Shown here: in pieces, positions 32,188 to 40,979 of the stretch
Layout: each line of letters begins with the position of its first letter
How positions within the stretch are numbered: the first letter of the stretch is position 1
From: Gemmatimonadaceae bacterium
Lineage (GTDB): Bacteria > Gemmatimonadota > Gemmatimonadetes > Gemmatimonadales > Gemmatimonadaceae
Assembly: GCA_036496605.1 (NCBI GenBank)
Contig: DASXKV010000058.1
Coordinates: forward strand, 1 to 52,337
Reading direction: 5' to 3'
Length of the DNA: 52,337 nucleotides
Made by a program: the position numbers and the translations under genes
The notes under the pieces: generated by a model
Databases searched by the model: none
What the model was told of the DNA's origin: nothing
What the model saw: the letters and a program-made list of their open reading frames with translations, nothing else

Positions 32188-33718
32188 GCGACAGCGTATA
32201 CGCTCGGTAGTCTGCCGAGCTGATCGTCGTCGGCGACGCGACGTTCGCGAAGCCACCGCTCAGCGACCACTCGAGTCCAGGCGCCGGACGATAAGCAATC
32301 GCCACACTCACACGCTGCGCGAATCGACCCACGTGTGAGTCGTCGAAGGCGACGATCGTCTGATCGCCGAGGCCGAGCTCCGAATCCAAGCCCCAACCGA
32401 GCTCGCCGCCCAGGTGTAAGCGTCCGCTCATTTCCGCCAGCAGATATCGCTTGGGTGCGAAGTATCCGTCGAACGCGGCGTGATCGTACTCAAAGCCGCG
32501 CACGGTCGCGGCGATCGACGCGAACTTCGTCGCCGACCAGCGCAGCGATCCCGATCCCGCAAGCCGACTATTCGGCCCACTTCCGCCGCTCAGATGCGTC
32601 CAACTTGCACCGCCTCCGATCCCCAGTCGCGGCCGGAGCGTCACGTCGGCATCGGCGTCCATGCTCGTCGTCGCGATGCCCGCGAGCATCAGCGACGCGG
32701 TCTCGTCGAACGCGGCACGCGTGACGCTGCCGCCTAGCGAGATGGCAGGCGACAGGTGTCCGCTGAGGCGTGCGCTGAGGAGCGGCAGGAGACGCGTTTC
32801 GTCCGGAGCACCTGGCGCACTCGACGCGTCGAGTCGTACCGCACCCGCCTCACCGCGCAGCGTCCATCGGCCATTCATCGGCGACAGGCTGGATGAGGCA
32901 CGCAGCGCCGCCGACGTCCCGTGCTCCGCGCCGAAGTCGGCGACGCGATAGCTCGCATTGGCGAGCAGCCGCGCACTCCACGGCGATGCCAGGCCGCCTC
33001 CCATGACATACGTCGTCGCGCGATTGTCGTCGCTGTCGTCCGTCGTCGTGATCGTCGGTTCGAAGGAGGCCGACAGGGCGACATCGGCCCACTCGAGCTG
33101 AACGCGCGCGTCGGCGTTATTCGGCGCTTCCGCGACGGCGTGCCGCAATGCCTGACGAGTCTCCTCCGGCCGCCCCGCCCATCGCCACACCTGAGCGAGC
33201 GCGACCCACGCATCGGCGTCTTGCGCATGCGTCGAGAGCCAGCCCTCGTAGCGCGCGATCGCTTGTTGCAGCTTGCCGCTCCACGCAACGGCCTGCGCCC
33301 CGAGCAAGGCCGCATCTCGCTCCCGCGGATTACTGGCGAGGACACCGTCGCATATCGCGATTGCCTCGTCATAGTTGCCGCGCCACGCAAGCGTGCGCGC
33401 GAGGCCAATGCGCCCGTCCTCGTCCGCGGGCATCAGTCGTAAGTAAAGTCGAAACAACGATACCGAATGATCGAGATCGTTGCGCCACCCGAGAAGCGTT
33501 GCCATGCGGAAGACCGCGCGGCCGGCGGTCGAGTCCCGGCGCAACACTGCTTGATAGGCCGAGAACGCGTCATCGTATTTCCGTGCGGCCCACGCCTGAT
33601 CGGCAGAGGCGAGCAGGTCTGCGACGCGCGGTTCACTCTGGCCGCGAGCCGCACCGGGCACGGCCGCGGCGAGCGCGACGGCGCCACAAAGCGCGGTAAT
33701 CCGAAGGAATCGGCGCAT
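32165..33718 (-). CDS. TPR-containing outer-membrane beta-barrel protein (YaiO/PgaA-like)
   Basis: The protein is 517 residues. A signal peptide (GAVALAAAVPGAARGQ) is followed by TPR repeats (about 35-210; KYDDAFSAYQAVLRRDSTAG, GKLQQAIARYEGWLSTHAQD, RPEETRQALRHAVAEAPNNA) and a C-terminal region of amphipathic strands rich in Ser/Gly/aromatics, ending YTLSLKGRVRL. TPR plus barrel is the layout of PgaA/BcsC/AlgK-E-type polysaccharide exporters and of YaiO. Facing the synthase/glycosidase genes, it is the natural outer-membrane exporter of the locus. I use the ATG at 33718 (MRRFLRITALCG) over 33745. It converges on the glycosidase, overlapping by 23 bases. Confidence 0.78.
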   Translation of the reverse strand: MRRFLRITALCGAVALAAAVPGAARGQSEPRVADLLASADQAWAARKYDDAFSAYQAVLRRDSTAGRAVFRMATLLGWRNDLDHSVSLFRLYLRLMPADEDGRIGLARTLAWRGNYDEAIAICDGVLASNPRERDAALLGAQAVAWSGKLQQAIARYEGWLSTHAQDADAWVALAQVWRWAGRPEETRQALRHAVAEAPNNADARVQLEWADVALSASFEPTITTTDDSDDNRATTYVMGGGLASPWSARLLANASYRVADFGAEHGTSAALRASSSLSPMNGRWTLRGEAGAVRLDASSAPGAPDETRLLPLLSARLSGHLSPAISLGGSVTRAAFDETASLMLAGIATTSMDADADVTLRPRLGIGGGASWTHLSGGSGPNSRLAGSGSLRWSATKFASIAATVRGFEYDHAAFDGYFAPKRYLLAEMSGRLHLGGELGWGLDSELGLGDQTIVAFDDSHVGRFAQRVSVAIAYRPAPGLEWSLSGGFANVASPTTISSADYRAYTLSLKGRVRL

Positions 33719-33816
33719 ATCCAGAGAGAGGACGCGCCAGCCCAAGCTCGCTTCACGCTCTTGTATTTCGGTTTTTGTTCGGTAAACTTGGGAGAGGCGC
33801 CGAGGGAGGAGGAGTG

Positions 33817-35109
33817 ATGGGAACGGACCTGGATATCGACTCGAAGATCGCGCTGTTGATGACGCTCGCGGCGACGGACGTCGAAGGAATGCCTGGCCGC
33901 GATCCGAGCATGCCCCTGCCGCCTCGGCTCCGCCACGCGATGGAAGTCGGCGCCCTTCGTCCGCTCAATCTCCGCACCGTGCAATCGAGCGGGCCATTTG
34001 GGCGAAAGACGACGCTGCTCCGCATCCTGATGACCAATGCGTGCAGCTTCAACTGCCACTATTGCCCGATGCGGCGCGATCGCGAGATGCCGCGCACGCT
34101 GCTCAAGCCGGAGGAGCTGGTGCGCATCTTCCTCGCCGCGCGGGCGAAGGGCTGGTGCGAGGGTTTGTTCATCACGACGGGTATTCCGGGGCGTCCGGTG
34201 AAGGTGATGGACGATCTCATCACCGTGCTCGAGCTCCTCCGCGACAAGCACCGCTTCACGGGATACATCCACGTCAAGATCCTGCCCGGCGTCGAATCGG
34301 CGCAGGTCGAGCGCATAACGAGTCTCGCGTCGCGTGTCTCGATCAACCTCGAGGCCGCTTGCGGCGAGAGTCTCACGCGGATCGCTCCGGAGAAAAGCCT
34401 AACGACCACGCTGCAGACGCTCGAGCAGGCGCGTAGCCTCGTTGTCCAGGGCCGCGAGGAGCAATTTGCGGGACGCCCGCGCGACGCCCTCCGGCCGGGT
34501 GGCACGGCCGGGATGACGATGCAGCTCGTCGTCGGCGCCACGCCGGACAGCGACCGCACGATCATCGGCAAGGTCGCCGAGCTCTATGCGGGCGGCGGCA
34601 TCCACCATTCGCAGTTCAGCGCGTTCCGGCCGATACGCAATACACCGATGGAAGAGGTGAAAGCGACGCCCGCCCTGCGCGAGCATCGGTTGTATCAGGC
34701 CGACCACCTAATGCGCGAGTACAAGTTCGGCGTCGAGGAGCTCGCGTTCAACGACAGCGGGAACCTCCCGCTCTCGCTCGATCCGAAGATTGCCTGGGCG
34801 CTCTCGCACCCCGAGCGCTTTCCCGTCGAGATTCGCACCGCCTCTCGTGCGCAGCTGCTTCGCGTGCCTGGGATTGGTCCGACGTCAGCACGGCGTATCG
34901 TCGTCGAGCGCGGCCGAACTGTGATTCGTGACCTGCACGATCTTCGCAAGCTGGGCGTCGTCACCGGACGCGCCGCGGGCTTCCTGAGCCTCGCCGGCCG
35001 TCGCCTGCAGAACACGCTCTGGTCCGAGCAACTGGGCTTCTGGCGCCCCGAAGACGAAGTCGGAGTGCCGCACGTGCTGTACGATGTGAGTCCGGGGACG
35101 TTCAGGTGA
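33817..35109 (+). CDS. Putative DNA modification/repair radical SAM protein with HhH domain
   Basis: The protein is 430 residues. The radical SAM cluster is Cys76, Cys80 and Cys83 in NACSFNCHYC, followed by the TIM-barrel-like core (GLFITTGIPGRPVKVMDD). The C-terminus has a helix-hairpin-helix, LLRVPGIGPTSARRIV, typical of DNA contact. This architecture is that of the family usually encoded next to a uracil-DNA-glycosylase-like partner. Here no such gene follows: the next gene is a convergent TonB receptor. The start is fixed by a strong GGAGGAGG just before the ATG at 33817. A TTGTAT/GTAAAC pair upstream is a weak promoter candidate. Confidence 0.88.
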   Translation: MGTDLDIDSKIALLMTLAATDVEGMPGRDPSMPLPPRLRHAMEVGALRPLNLRTVQSSGPFGRKTTLLRILMTNACSFNCHYCPMRRDREMPRTLLKPEELVRIFLAARAKGWCEGLFITTGIPGRPVKVMDDLITVLELLRDKHRFTGYIHVKILPGVESAQVERITSLASRVSINLEAACGESLTRIAPEKSLTTTLQTLEQARSLVVQGREEQFAGRPRDALRPGGTAGMTMQLVVGATPDSDRTIIGKVAELYAGGGIHHSQFSAFRPIRNTPMEEVKATPALREHRLYQADHLMREYKFGVEELAFNDSGNLPLSLDPKIAWALSHPERFPVEIRTASRAQLLRVPGIGPTSARRIVVERGRTVIRDLHDLRKLGVVTGRAAGFLSLAGRRLQNTLWSEQLGFWRPEDEVGVPHVLYDVSPGTFR

Positions 35110-35263
35110 GGTGGTTAGTGGTTGGTAGTTGGTAGTTGGTAGTTGGTAGTTGGTAGTTGGTAGTTGGTAGTTGGTAGTTGGTAGTTGCTGCTACTTAATG
35201 CGCTTTCCATCACCAACCACCAACCACGAGCCACCAACCACCAGCTACGAGCCACCAGCCACG
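35110..35263. terminator. TAGTTGG minisatellite with mirrored CCAACCA arm between convergent genes
   Basis: The left arm (35113-35187) is about nine copies of the 7-mer TAGTTGG. The right arm (35212-35270) is CACCAACC/ACGAGCC/CCACCAG words, partly complementary. It fills the gap between two convergent stop codons and predicts a long imperfect hairpin that could end transcription from either side. No gene is present. Confidence 0.7.
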
Positions 35264-37975
35264 CTACCAACCGTAAGCAAGCTTAGCGTAGACAAACCGC
35301 CCGTTGATGCCGAAGGGCGATATGCCACTATACGGAAGAATCCCCGAATTCGTGTTCGGAGTGATCGTGGCGTCCGGATACGCATTGAAAATATTGTCCG
35401 AGCCTAACGTGATCGTCGCGTGGGTCACCGGGCCGTAGCTGACGGAAGCGTCGGTTACCCACTTCGGCGACCACGTTTGATCGCCGGCGGGGGTCGTGCC
35501 GAACGACGTGACCTCTCCGAAGCGCTGGTTGCGCAGATCGATGCCGAAGCGGCCGACGCCGAGGTTTGCCGACAGGACGACGTTGTTGCGCGGGTTGCCT
35601 TTCTCGAGACGCGCCTGGTCGACGCGGCTGAAGAGCGCATTCCCCTGGCCCGGAAGGATCGCCGAAGAATCGACGCGCGTGACACGCGTCCAGTTGCCAT
35701 TGTACGCCGCCGTTAGGCGCAGGAGTGCCGTCCGCGTCAATGACCAACCGTAGCTGCCGATCACGTCGAGTCCATTCGTCCGTGAGTCGACGGCGTTGGT
35801 GAAGTACCGCGCGCCCTGAACGTCGGTCACGCCGTGCGCTGAAAGCGTGTCGATGACCGCAGTGCTCGTGAAGTTGTTCGAGAGAGCGATGCGATCCTTC
35901 AGATCGATGCGATAGTAATCGACCGTCAACGAGAGACTGCGCAGCGGCTCGAGCGCGACGCCGGCGCTGTAGTTCATCGATTTTTCCGGCCGCAATGGCT
36001 TCGCGTGCAGGATCTGCGCTACGGGGCTCGAGACCGGGAACGTTCGAATCTCGACGGGAACGGCAGGATTGCCGACGAAGTTGATCGCGGTGTTCGAGAA
36101 GTATTCCTGACCTAACGACGGCGCGCGGAAGCCGGAGCTCACCGCACCGCGGAAGGCGACCCCATGAATCGGCTCGTAGCGCCCCGCGATCTTTCCCGTC
36201 GTCGTACTGCCAAAGTCGCTGTAATGCTCGGCGCGGCCGGCGAGGTCGATGAGGAGCTTTGACGTCAGGTCGCTCGAGAGATCGACATAGCCAGCGACGT
36301 TCGTGCGCGAGTGATTGCCGGCGTCTTGTGGCTGGTATCCAGGATACACCTGCGAGCCAGCAGCCGCCGGCGCGGTGGTCTGTGCGCCCGTCGAGTCAAT
36401 GATGTGCACCGTGCCGATCTCGTACGACTCGAGCTGACCCGCACCAACCTTGTACTGATCGTCGCGGAGCTCGAGGCCCCACGCGGCATGCAGTGGTGCG
36501 AATCCGGGCTTGAAATCGCGGAAGACGTCGAGATTCGTCGTCGACTGGCCGAACGCCAGCTGCCCCGCGTAGAAGCTCGTCGGCGACGCGCTGCCAAGGG
36601 AAACGTTGACGCTGTTGACAATATGCATATCGAATACGTCGCGCCCGTAACCGGTGCTGAGATCATAGTCCCAGCCTAACGCCTGGCCCTTCATGCCGAC
36701 GAAACCGGAGCCGTCCCAGATGACGGGCTGCTCCTCGGGAAGGAAGCCATTCGGATAGATGGCGCGGAAGTTGTTCGCGTCGCGCGGGCGTCTCCAGAAT
36801 CCGAACGCGTCGCCGAAATTGTGTGACAGCCCGCCAAAGGCGTAGAGCTGTATGCCGTTCGCGAGGGTCGTCCCGGCGTTCAGCCATCCAAGATCGTCGT
36901 GCTGATACGAATCGCCGATCTTGAAGTCGACCCCGCCTGGGACCGGGAGATCGGGATTATTCGGCTGTTGGTTTTGGAAATACTGAATACGCGTGTCGGG
37001 CGCGGCGCGATTGGTATAACCGCGATCACGAATTTCGCCGCCGAGAAAGACGTATCCGTTCTGGCCGAAGGTCCATCCGTGGTCGGCGTTCGCGTAGAAG
37101 AGCTTCCCGTCATGCTTGTAAGTCGGCGAGGTGAAGTTCGCGACCTGCGGCTCCTCGGTCGAATACTCGCCTACCTGCCCCGTGATGTCGCCCGGCGCGG
37201 TCGACTTGAGGACGATGTTGATCACACCGGCGATCGCGTCGGACCCGTACTGCGCCGCGGCGCCGTCGCGCAGAATCTCGATGTGATCGATCATCCCCGC
37301 GGGAATCGCATTGAGATCCACTGCCTCGGATCCACGTCCAACGAAACCATTGATGTTGACGACTGCGCTCACGTGGCGCCGCTTGCCATTGACGAGCACG
37401 AGCGCCTGATCGGGCGAGAGGCCGCGCAGCGTTGCTGGCCGAACGTTATCGGTCGCGTCACCGAGCGTCGTGCGGGGCACGTTGAAGGAGGGCGCGAGCG
37501 CCTGAATCATCTGCGACGTCTCGGTCCGCCCCGTCGATCGAACCTCGAGCGACGACAGCACGTCGATCGGAACGGGGGCGTCGATGACCGTGCGCTCCTC
37601 GCCGCGCGTGCCAATGACGGAGACCGCCTCGAGGCTCGTCGCGGCGCGATCGAGCGTGAACGACTTCGTAACTGCGCCTCCCGCACTCACCGTGACCGAA
37701 TCCGAGTGTGGAGTGTAGCCGAGCAGGCGTGCGCGAATTTCGTAGCGGCCCACGGGTGCCGTGAGGCGGTACGAACCGTCGCTGCGGACGATGGCGCCGC
37801 GCGTCGTGCCAGCGAGCGAGATCGCCGCGCCTTGCAGCGGCGCGCCTTGCGTATCGAGGACGCGGCCGGAAATCGTGCCGGAAGATTGCGCCGCGAGTGA
37901 GAGTGGAGAGAGGAGGGAGAGCGCAAGAACCGTGAGTGCAGCGCTCGAGCGGACGGCGAACGACTCCGATGACAT
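35264..37975 (-). CDS. TonB-dependent receptor with carboxypeptidase-like N-terminal domain
   Basis: The protein is 903 residues. A signal peptide (LSLLSPLSLAAQ) precedes a CarboxypepD_reg/CNA-B-like domain (about 33-112; ISGRVLDTQGAPLQGAAISL). A plug domain follows, with ALVLVNGKRRHVSA and IPAGMIDHIEILRDGAAAQY and then GSDAIAGVINIVLK, and then a 22-strand-type barrel ending with an aromatic residue (FVYAKLAYGW). These are outer-membrane gates for TonB-driven uptake. The plug-domain sequence resembles the group often annotated for iron-siderophore or nutrient uptake, but the ligand cannot be told. It forms a tandem with a second receptor upstream. The 171-bp gap between them shows neither a Fur box nor a cobalamin riboswitch. 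Confidence 0.92.
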   Translation of the reverse strand: MSSESFAVRSSAALTVLALSLLSPLSLAAQSSGTISGRVLDTQGAPLQGAAISLAGTTRGAIVRSDGSYRLTAPVGRYEIRARLLGYTPHSDSVTVSAGGAVTKSFTLDRAATSLEAVSVIGTRGEERTVIDAPVPIDVLSSLEVRSTGRTETSQMIQALAPSFNVPRTTLGDATDNVRPATLRGLSPDQALVLVNGKRRHVSAVVNINGFVGRGSEAVDLNAIPAGMIDHIEILRDGAAAQYGSDAIAGVINIVLKSTAPGDITGQVGEYSTEEPQVANFTSPTYKHDGKLFYANADHGWTFGQNGYVFLGGEIRDRGYTNRAAPDTRIQYFQNQQPNNPDLPVPGGVDFKIGDSYQHDDLGWLNAGTTLANGIQLYAFGGLSHNFGDAFGFWRRPRDANNFRAIYPNGFLPEEQPVIWDGSGFVGMKGQALGWDYDLSTGYGRDVFDMHIVNSVNVSLGSASPTSFYAGQLAFGQSTTNLDVFRDFKPGFAPLHAAWGLELRDDQYKVGAGQLESYEIGTVHIIDSTGAQTTAPAAAGSQVYPGYQPQDAGNHSRTNVAGYVDLSSDLTSKLLIDLAGRAEHYSDFGSTTTGKIAGRYEPIHGVAFRGAVSSGFRAPSLGQEYFSNTAINFVGNPAVPVEIRTFPVSSPVAQILHAKPLRPEKSMNYSAGVALEPLRSLSLTVDYYRIDLKDRIALSNNFTSTAVIDTLSAHGVTDVQGARYFTNAVDSRTNGLDVIGSYGWSLTRTALLRLTAAYNGNWTRVTRVDSSAILPGQGNALFSRVDQARLEKGNPRNNVVLSANLGVGRFGIDLRNQRFGEVTSFGTTPAGDQTWSPKWVTDASVSYGPVTHATITLGSDNIFNAYPDATITPNTNSGILPYSGISPFGINGRFVYAKLAYGW

Positions 37976-38146
37976 GAGGCAGCTCCAGCGTTCAACTGAG
38001 GCGAAACACCAACGCGCGTCGCGGAGCAGCAGCGCTCCGTGTCGGGCCGGTCGAACGAATTATGCGAAGGGAGACAAGTGGGGGCGTGAATCCCTACATC
38101 ACTCAACAACTTCTAGAGCGTGAATGCCGTCACGCGCCGCCGTCGG

Positions 38147-40462
38147 TCACCATCGCTCGACCCGCACCCCGATGCGCAGCGTTCTGGGCAGGCCGAACGA
38201 CGCAACTCCGTTCGTCGCCGCAGTGAGGTTCACCTCGTATTGCGCGTTGGTGATGTTCTCGACACTCAGGATACCCGTGATGCCAGGCAGCATCTCACGC
38301 TGCACATTGGCGTCGAGAACCGTAAAGGGATCGAGCCATACACCCTGCAGAGTCGTTGTCGGTCCCTCGTGGCGCCAGATGGCCGTCCAATCACCGAATT
38401 GTCGCGCGCTGTAGGTCGCGCGAATCGTTTGCTTCGGCGACGGCACGCGGTTGATGTGCGGCTTGGGCCCCACCGCCGGAACACCCGACTGCTGACGAGC
38501 GTCGTCGTAATTGACGCTCCCGGTCACGAGAAGCGGCGCGAGTGGCCTAACGGCAACGTACGCCTCGCCGCCCTGGCTTCGCGAACTACTGACGTTGAGA
38601 CGCTGCCGGCACGTGCCGATCGCTGGGCACTGCGGATCCGAGACGTTGGCGATCGTCGTCGGAACGTTGAAATCGCGATAATCCGCGACGTACCACGTTC
38701 CCTTCATCTGTAGAAATTGCGCCGGCTGCCAATCGAGGCCTATCTCACGACCTAACGCTGTCTCGGGGGACAGATTCGGATTCGGGATCGTGGTCGACGT
38801 CGCGCTGATCTGCTTGCGATACAGCTCGGCGAGGTTCGGGGCACGGAATGCTTTGTAGACCGCGGCGTGAAATGAGAGGTTGCTCAGTAATTGATAATGC
38901 GCGCCGAGCCGCGGAGAGAACGCGGACTTGCTCCGGTCGGGGTAGGTCTGACCTCCTGCCGCTGCATCGAAGGAGTGGCCATCGTTGTTGCTCCACTGGT
39001 CGACACGCGCGGCAAGCTCCAGGCGCAGTGGCGTCAGCGGTGACGCGATTGCCTGCGCGAACACACCGCTCAACGCCTGATCGCCGCCGGACAACACGCG
39101 ACGCGTCACCGTACCGCAGTTCGCTCCGGGACATGCGGTGCTGAAGTCCGTCTCGTCATAGTTGCCCTGCATGTGCCGATAGTCGCCGCCGAGGCTGAAC
39201 GACTCGAGATGCAACCACGACGAGCGCGTCCACATCGCCGAGGCGCCCCAGTCGTGGCTCGGAATGCCCGCAACCACACTGCTGTCTTCCGCGATGCGAC
39301 CGCCAGCGCGAATCGTCGTTGCGCGCTGATGTTCCGTCTGCTTTCCATCCCATGCGCGAACGCTCAACAATCCACCGCCATACGTGCCGTAGTCGGCGCC
39401 GAGATTGGCGTCGCCCTGATCGCGCGTCTGATAGCCCAGCGGAGTTCCAATGCTGCGGTTGTCGCCGAACATATGACCGCCGACGAATGCGTTGAACTTC
39501 GCCGACGGCGCGTAGTTCAGTTTTGCGTAGCCATTCCGCTGAATGACGCTCGACGGCACGTCGATCGCTCCGCGCTTCGCGGGATCGATCATGTTGTAAC
39601 CGCCGCCCTCCTGATAGTCGCCGCTCACGCTCGCGGTGACGGCGCCGGCCACCGGCACGCCCGCCGAGAGGTAGCTGTGGCGCATGTCTCGGCTGCCGCC
39701 CTCGATCAGCATGCTCGCCGCGCCAGGCGCGAGCGGGCGGGAAAAGAACGAGATCACACCGCCCATGGCGCCATTTCCATACAGGCTCGACGTGCCGCCT
39801 TCGACGACTTCGACGCGGTCGAGCATGCCCTTCGGCACGCGCCCCCAGTCGATCCACTCGCCCCAAGCGTCATTTATCGGGAAGCCGTCGAAGAGCACGG
39901 CCGTACGACCCTCGTCCACGCCGCGAATCGAGACGATCTGCGCCGTTCCGCCGACGAGACTGCTCGTACGCGGAAGCTCGACGCCGGGAATCTCGCGCAA
40001 CAGATCCTGCGACTCCCGCGCTGGGCTCGTCTCGATCTCCTGCGGCGTGAGCACGTTGACGGTCGTCGCGACCTGGCTCGCCAGAGTCGGCGTTCGCGTC
40101 GCGGTCGTGACGACGCTGGACAGCATCAACGAACCCTGCTCCAGCGTGAAGTTGACTGTCGTCTGCTGATTGGCGATGACGTTGACCGCCTGCCGCGCAG
40201 GCTTATAGCCGAGCGCCGTGACGACGATCTCGTAGCCGCCGGCCGGGATCCCGCGCAGCGTGTAAGCACCGCGATTGTCAGCGACTGCAACGCGCGGCGG
40301 CACCTCTATCGATACACGAGCGCCAATTACCGGGGACGTCGCGCTGCTGATCGTTCCGCTTACGCTGCCGCTCTGGCCCTGCGCGGCGCTCGAAGTCGTG
40401 ACAAGTCCAAAGAGGAAAACTGACGCCGCTTTTGGAACGCGGCGGGAGGGACCGACGAGCAT
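38147..40462 (-). CDS. TonB-dependent receptor
   Basis: The protein is 771 residues. A signal peptide (AASVFLFGLVTTSSAAQG) precedes a carboxypeptidase-like domain (about 35-110; GTISSATSPVIGARVSIE). The plug contains ESQDLLREIPGVEL, RTAVLFDGFPINDAWGEW and VEVVEGGTSSLYGNGAMGGV, and the barrel ends in LPRTLRIGVRVERW. The plug style is of the BtuB/vitamin-type receptors, but there is no B12-type regulatory element upstream. I begin at the ATG at 40462 because the extension to 40501 uses TTG and adds no signal-like residues. It is transcribed toward the 903-residue receptor and may be co-transcribed with it. Confidence 0.9.
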   Translation of the reverse strand: MLVGPSRRVPKAASVFLFGLVTTSSAAQGQSGSVSGTISSATSPVIGARVSIEVPPRVAVADNRGAYTLRGIPAGGYEIVVTALGYKPARQAVNVIANQQTTVNFTLEQGSLMLSSVVTTATRTPTLASQVATTVNVLTPQEIETSPARESQDLLREIPGVELPRTSSLVGGTAQIVSIRGVDEGRTAVLFDGFPINDAWGEWIDWGRVPKGMLDRVEVVEGGTSSLYGNGAMGGVISFFSRPLAPGAASMLIEGGSRDMRHSYLSAGVPVAGAVTASVSGDYQEGGGYNMIDPAKRGAIDVPSSVIQRNGYAKLNYAPSAKFNAFVGGHMFGDNRSIGTPLGYQTRDQGDANLGADYGTYGGGLLSVRAWDGKQTEHQRATTIRAGGRIAEDSSVVAGIPSHDWGASAMWTRSSWLHLESFSLGGDYRHMQGNYDETDFSTACPGANCGTVTRRVLSGGDQALSGVFAQAIASPLTPLRLELAARVDQWSNNDGHSFDAAAGGQTYPDRSKSAFSPRLGAHYQLLSNLSFHAAVYKAFRAPNLAELYRKQISATSTTIPNPNLSPETALGREIGLDWQPAQFLQMKGTWYVADYRDFNVPTTIANVSDPQCPAIGTCRQRLNVSSSRSQGGEAYVAVRPLAPLLVTGSVNYDDARQQSGVPAVGPKPHINRVPSPKQTIRATYSARQFGDWTAIWRHEGPTTTLQGVWLDPFTVLDANVQREMLPGITGILSVENITNAQYEVNLTAATNGVASFGLPRTLRIGVRVERW

Positions 40463-40555
40463 AAGCGCTGGGATGAGAGATTCGTTGGAGGATCCGCTCA
40501 AAACCTACGCGACGGCCATGCCTCTCGCTGCGCTGACCGCAGTTGGGACCCCGGC

Positions 40556-40927
40556 TCAGGCTCGGGCGATCGCCCTCGAGCTCGGCTCGTACCGCTGCGT
40601 CGCAAAGCCGACGATCAAGCCGACGATGCTGCCGGGTAACATGATCTGCCAGTAGTAGTTATGGTGGAGCGCGTTGCTGTTCATGATTGCGATCGGGAGC
40701 GCCAGTGCCGCACCGACCACCAATCCGAAAAGAATGCCCAACGGGAGTGAGCTCACCTTCTTCGCGAACCAGCCGATGAGGACGCCGGCTAAGAGTCCCT
40801 TGAACGTCGAGCCAATCACGATTCCGACGATCTGAGCCGACACTTCCGGCGACGACACGAGTGCCGATAGTCCGTCGAAGATTCCAAGGACGCCGCCGAC
40901 GACGAGGCCAAATACGGGCTTGTTCAT
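40556..40927 (-). CDS. Small Gly-rich multi-helix membrane protein
   Basis: The protein is 123 residues with four predicted membrane helices rich in small residues: FGLVVGGVLGIFDGLSALVS, IVGIVIGSTFKGLLAGVLIG, LGILFGLVVGAALALPIAIM and IMLPGSIVGLIVGFA. The two halves look like duplicated hairpins with GxxxG packing. GGAG precedes the ATG by six bases. I do not recognise a named family. It lies between the receptors and the sigma/kinase pair, on the same strand as both. Confidence 0.7.
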   Translation of the reverse strand: MNKPVFGLVVGGVLGIFDGLSALVSSPEVSAQIVGIVIGSTFKGLLAGVLIGWFAKKVSSLPLGILFGLVVGAALALPIAIMNSNALHHNYYWQIMLPGSIVGLIVGFATQRYEPSSRAIARA

Positions 40928-40979
40928 GATCGCTCCAGGTAGGGTTCATCGTCCTCTACAGCGATCCGACAGCACTTCT

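Noticed and set aside
36899-37900. 333-codon plus-strand frame opposite the first TonB receptor.
   Set aside because: Antisense shadow of a well-conserved plug and barrel sequence; no motif or ribosome-binding site.
37976-38146. Cobalamin riboswitch or Fur box in front of the TonB receptor gene.
   Set aside because: No B12-box-like conserved core and no Fur-type AT-rich inverted repeat could be found in the 171 bases.
39173-40423. 416-codon plus-strand frame opposite the second TonB receptor.
   Set aside because: Antisense shadow, Arg/Ala-rich, without any recognisable domain.
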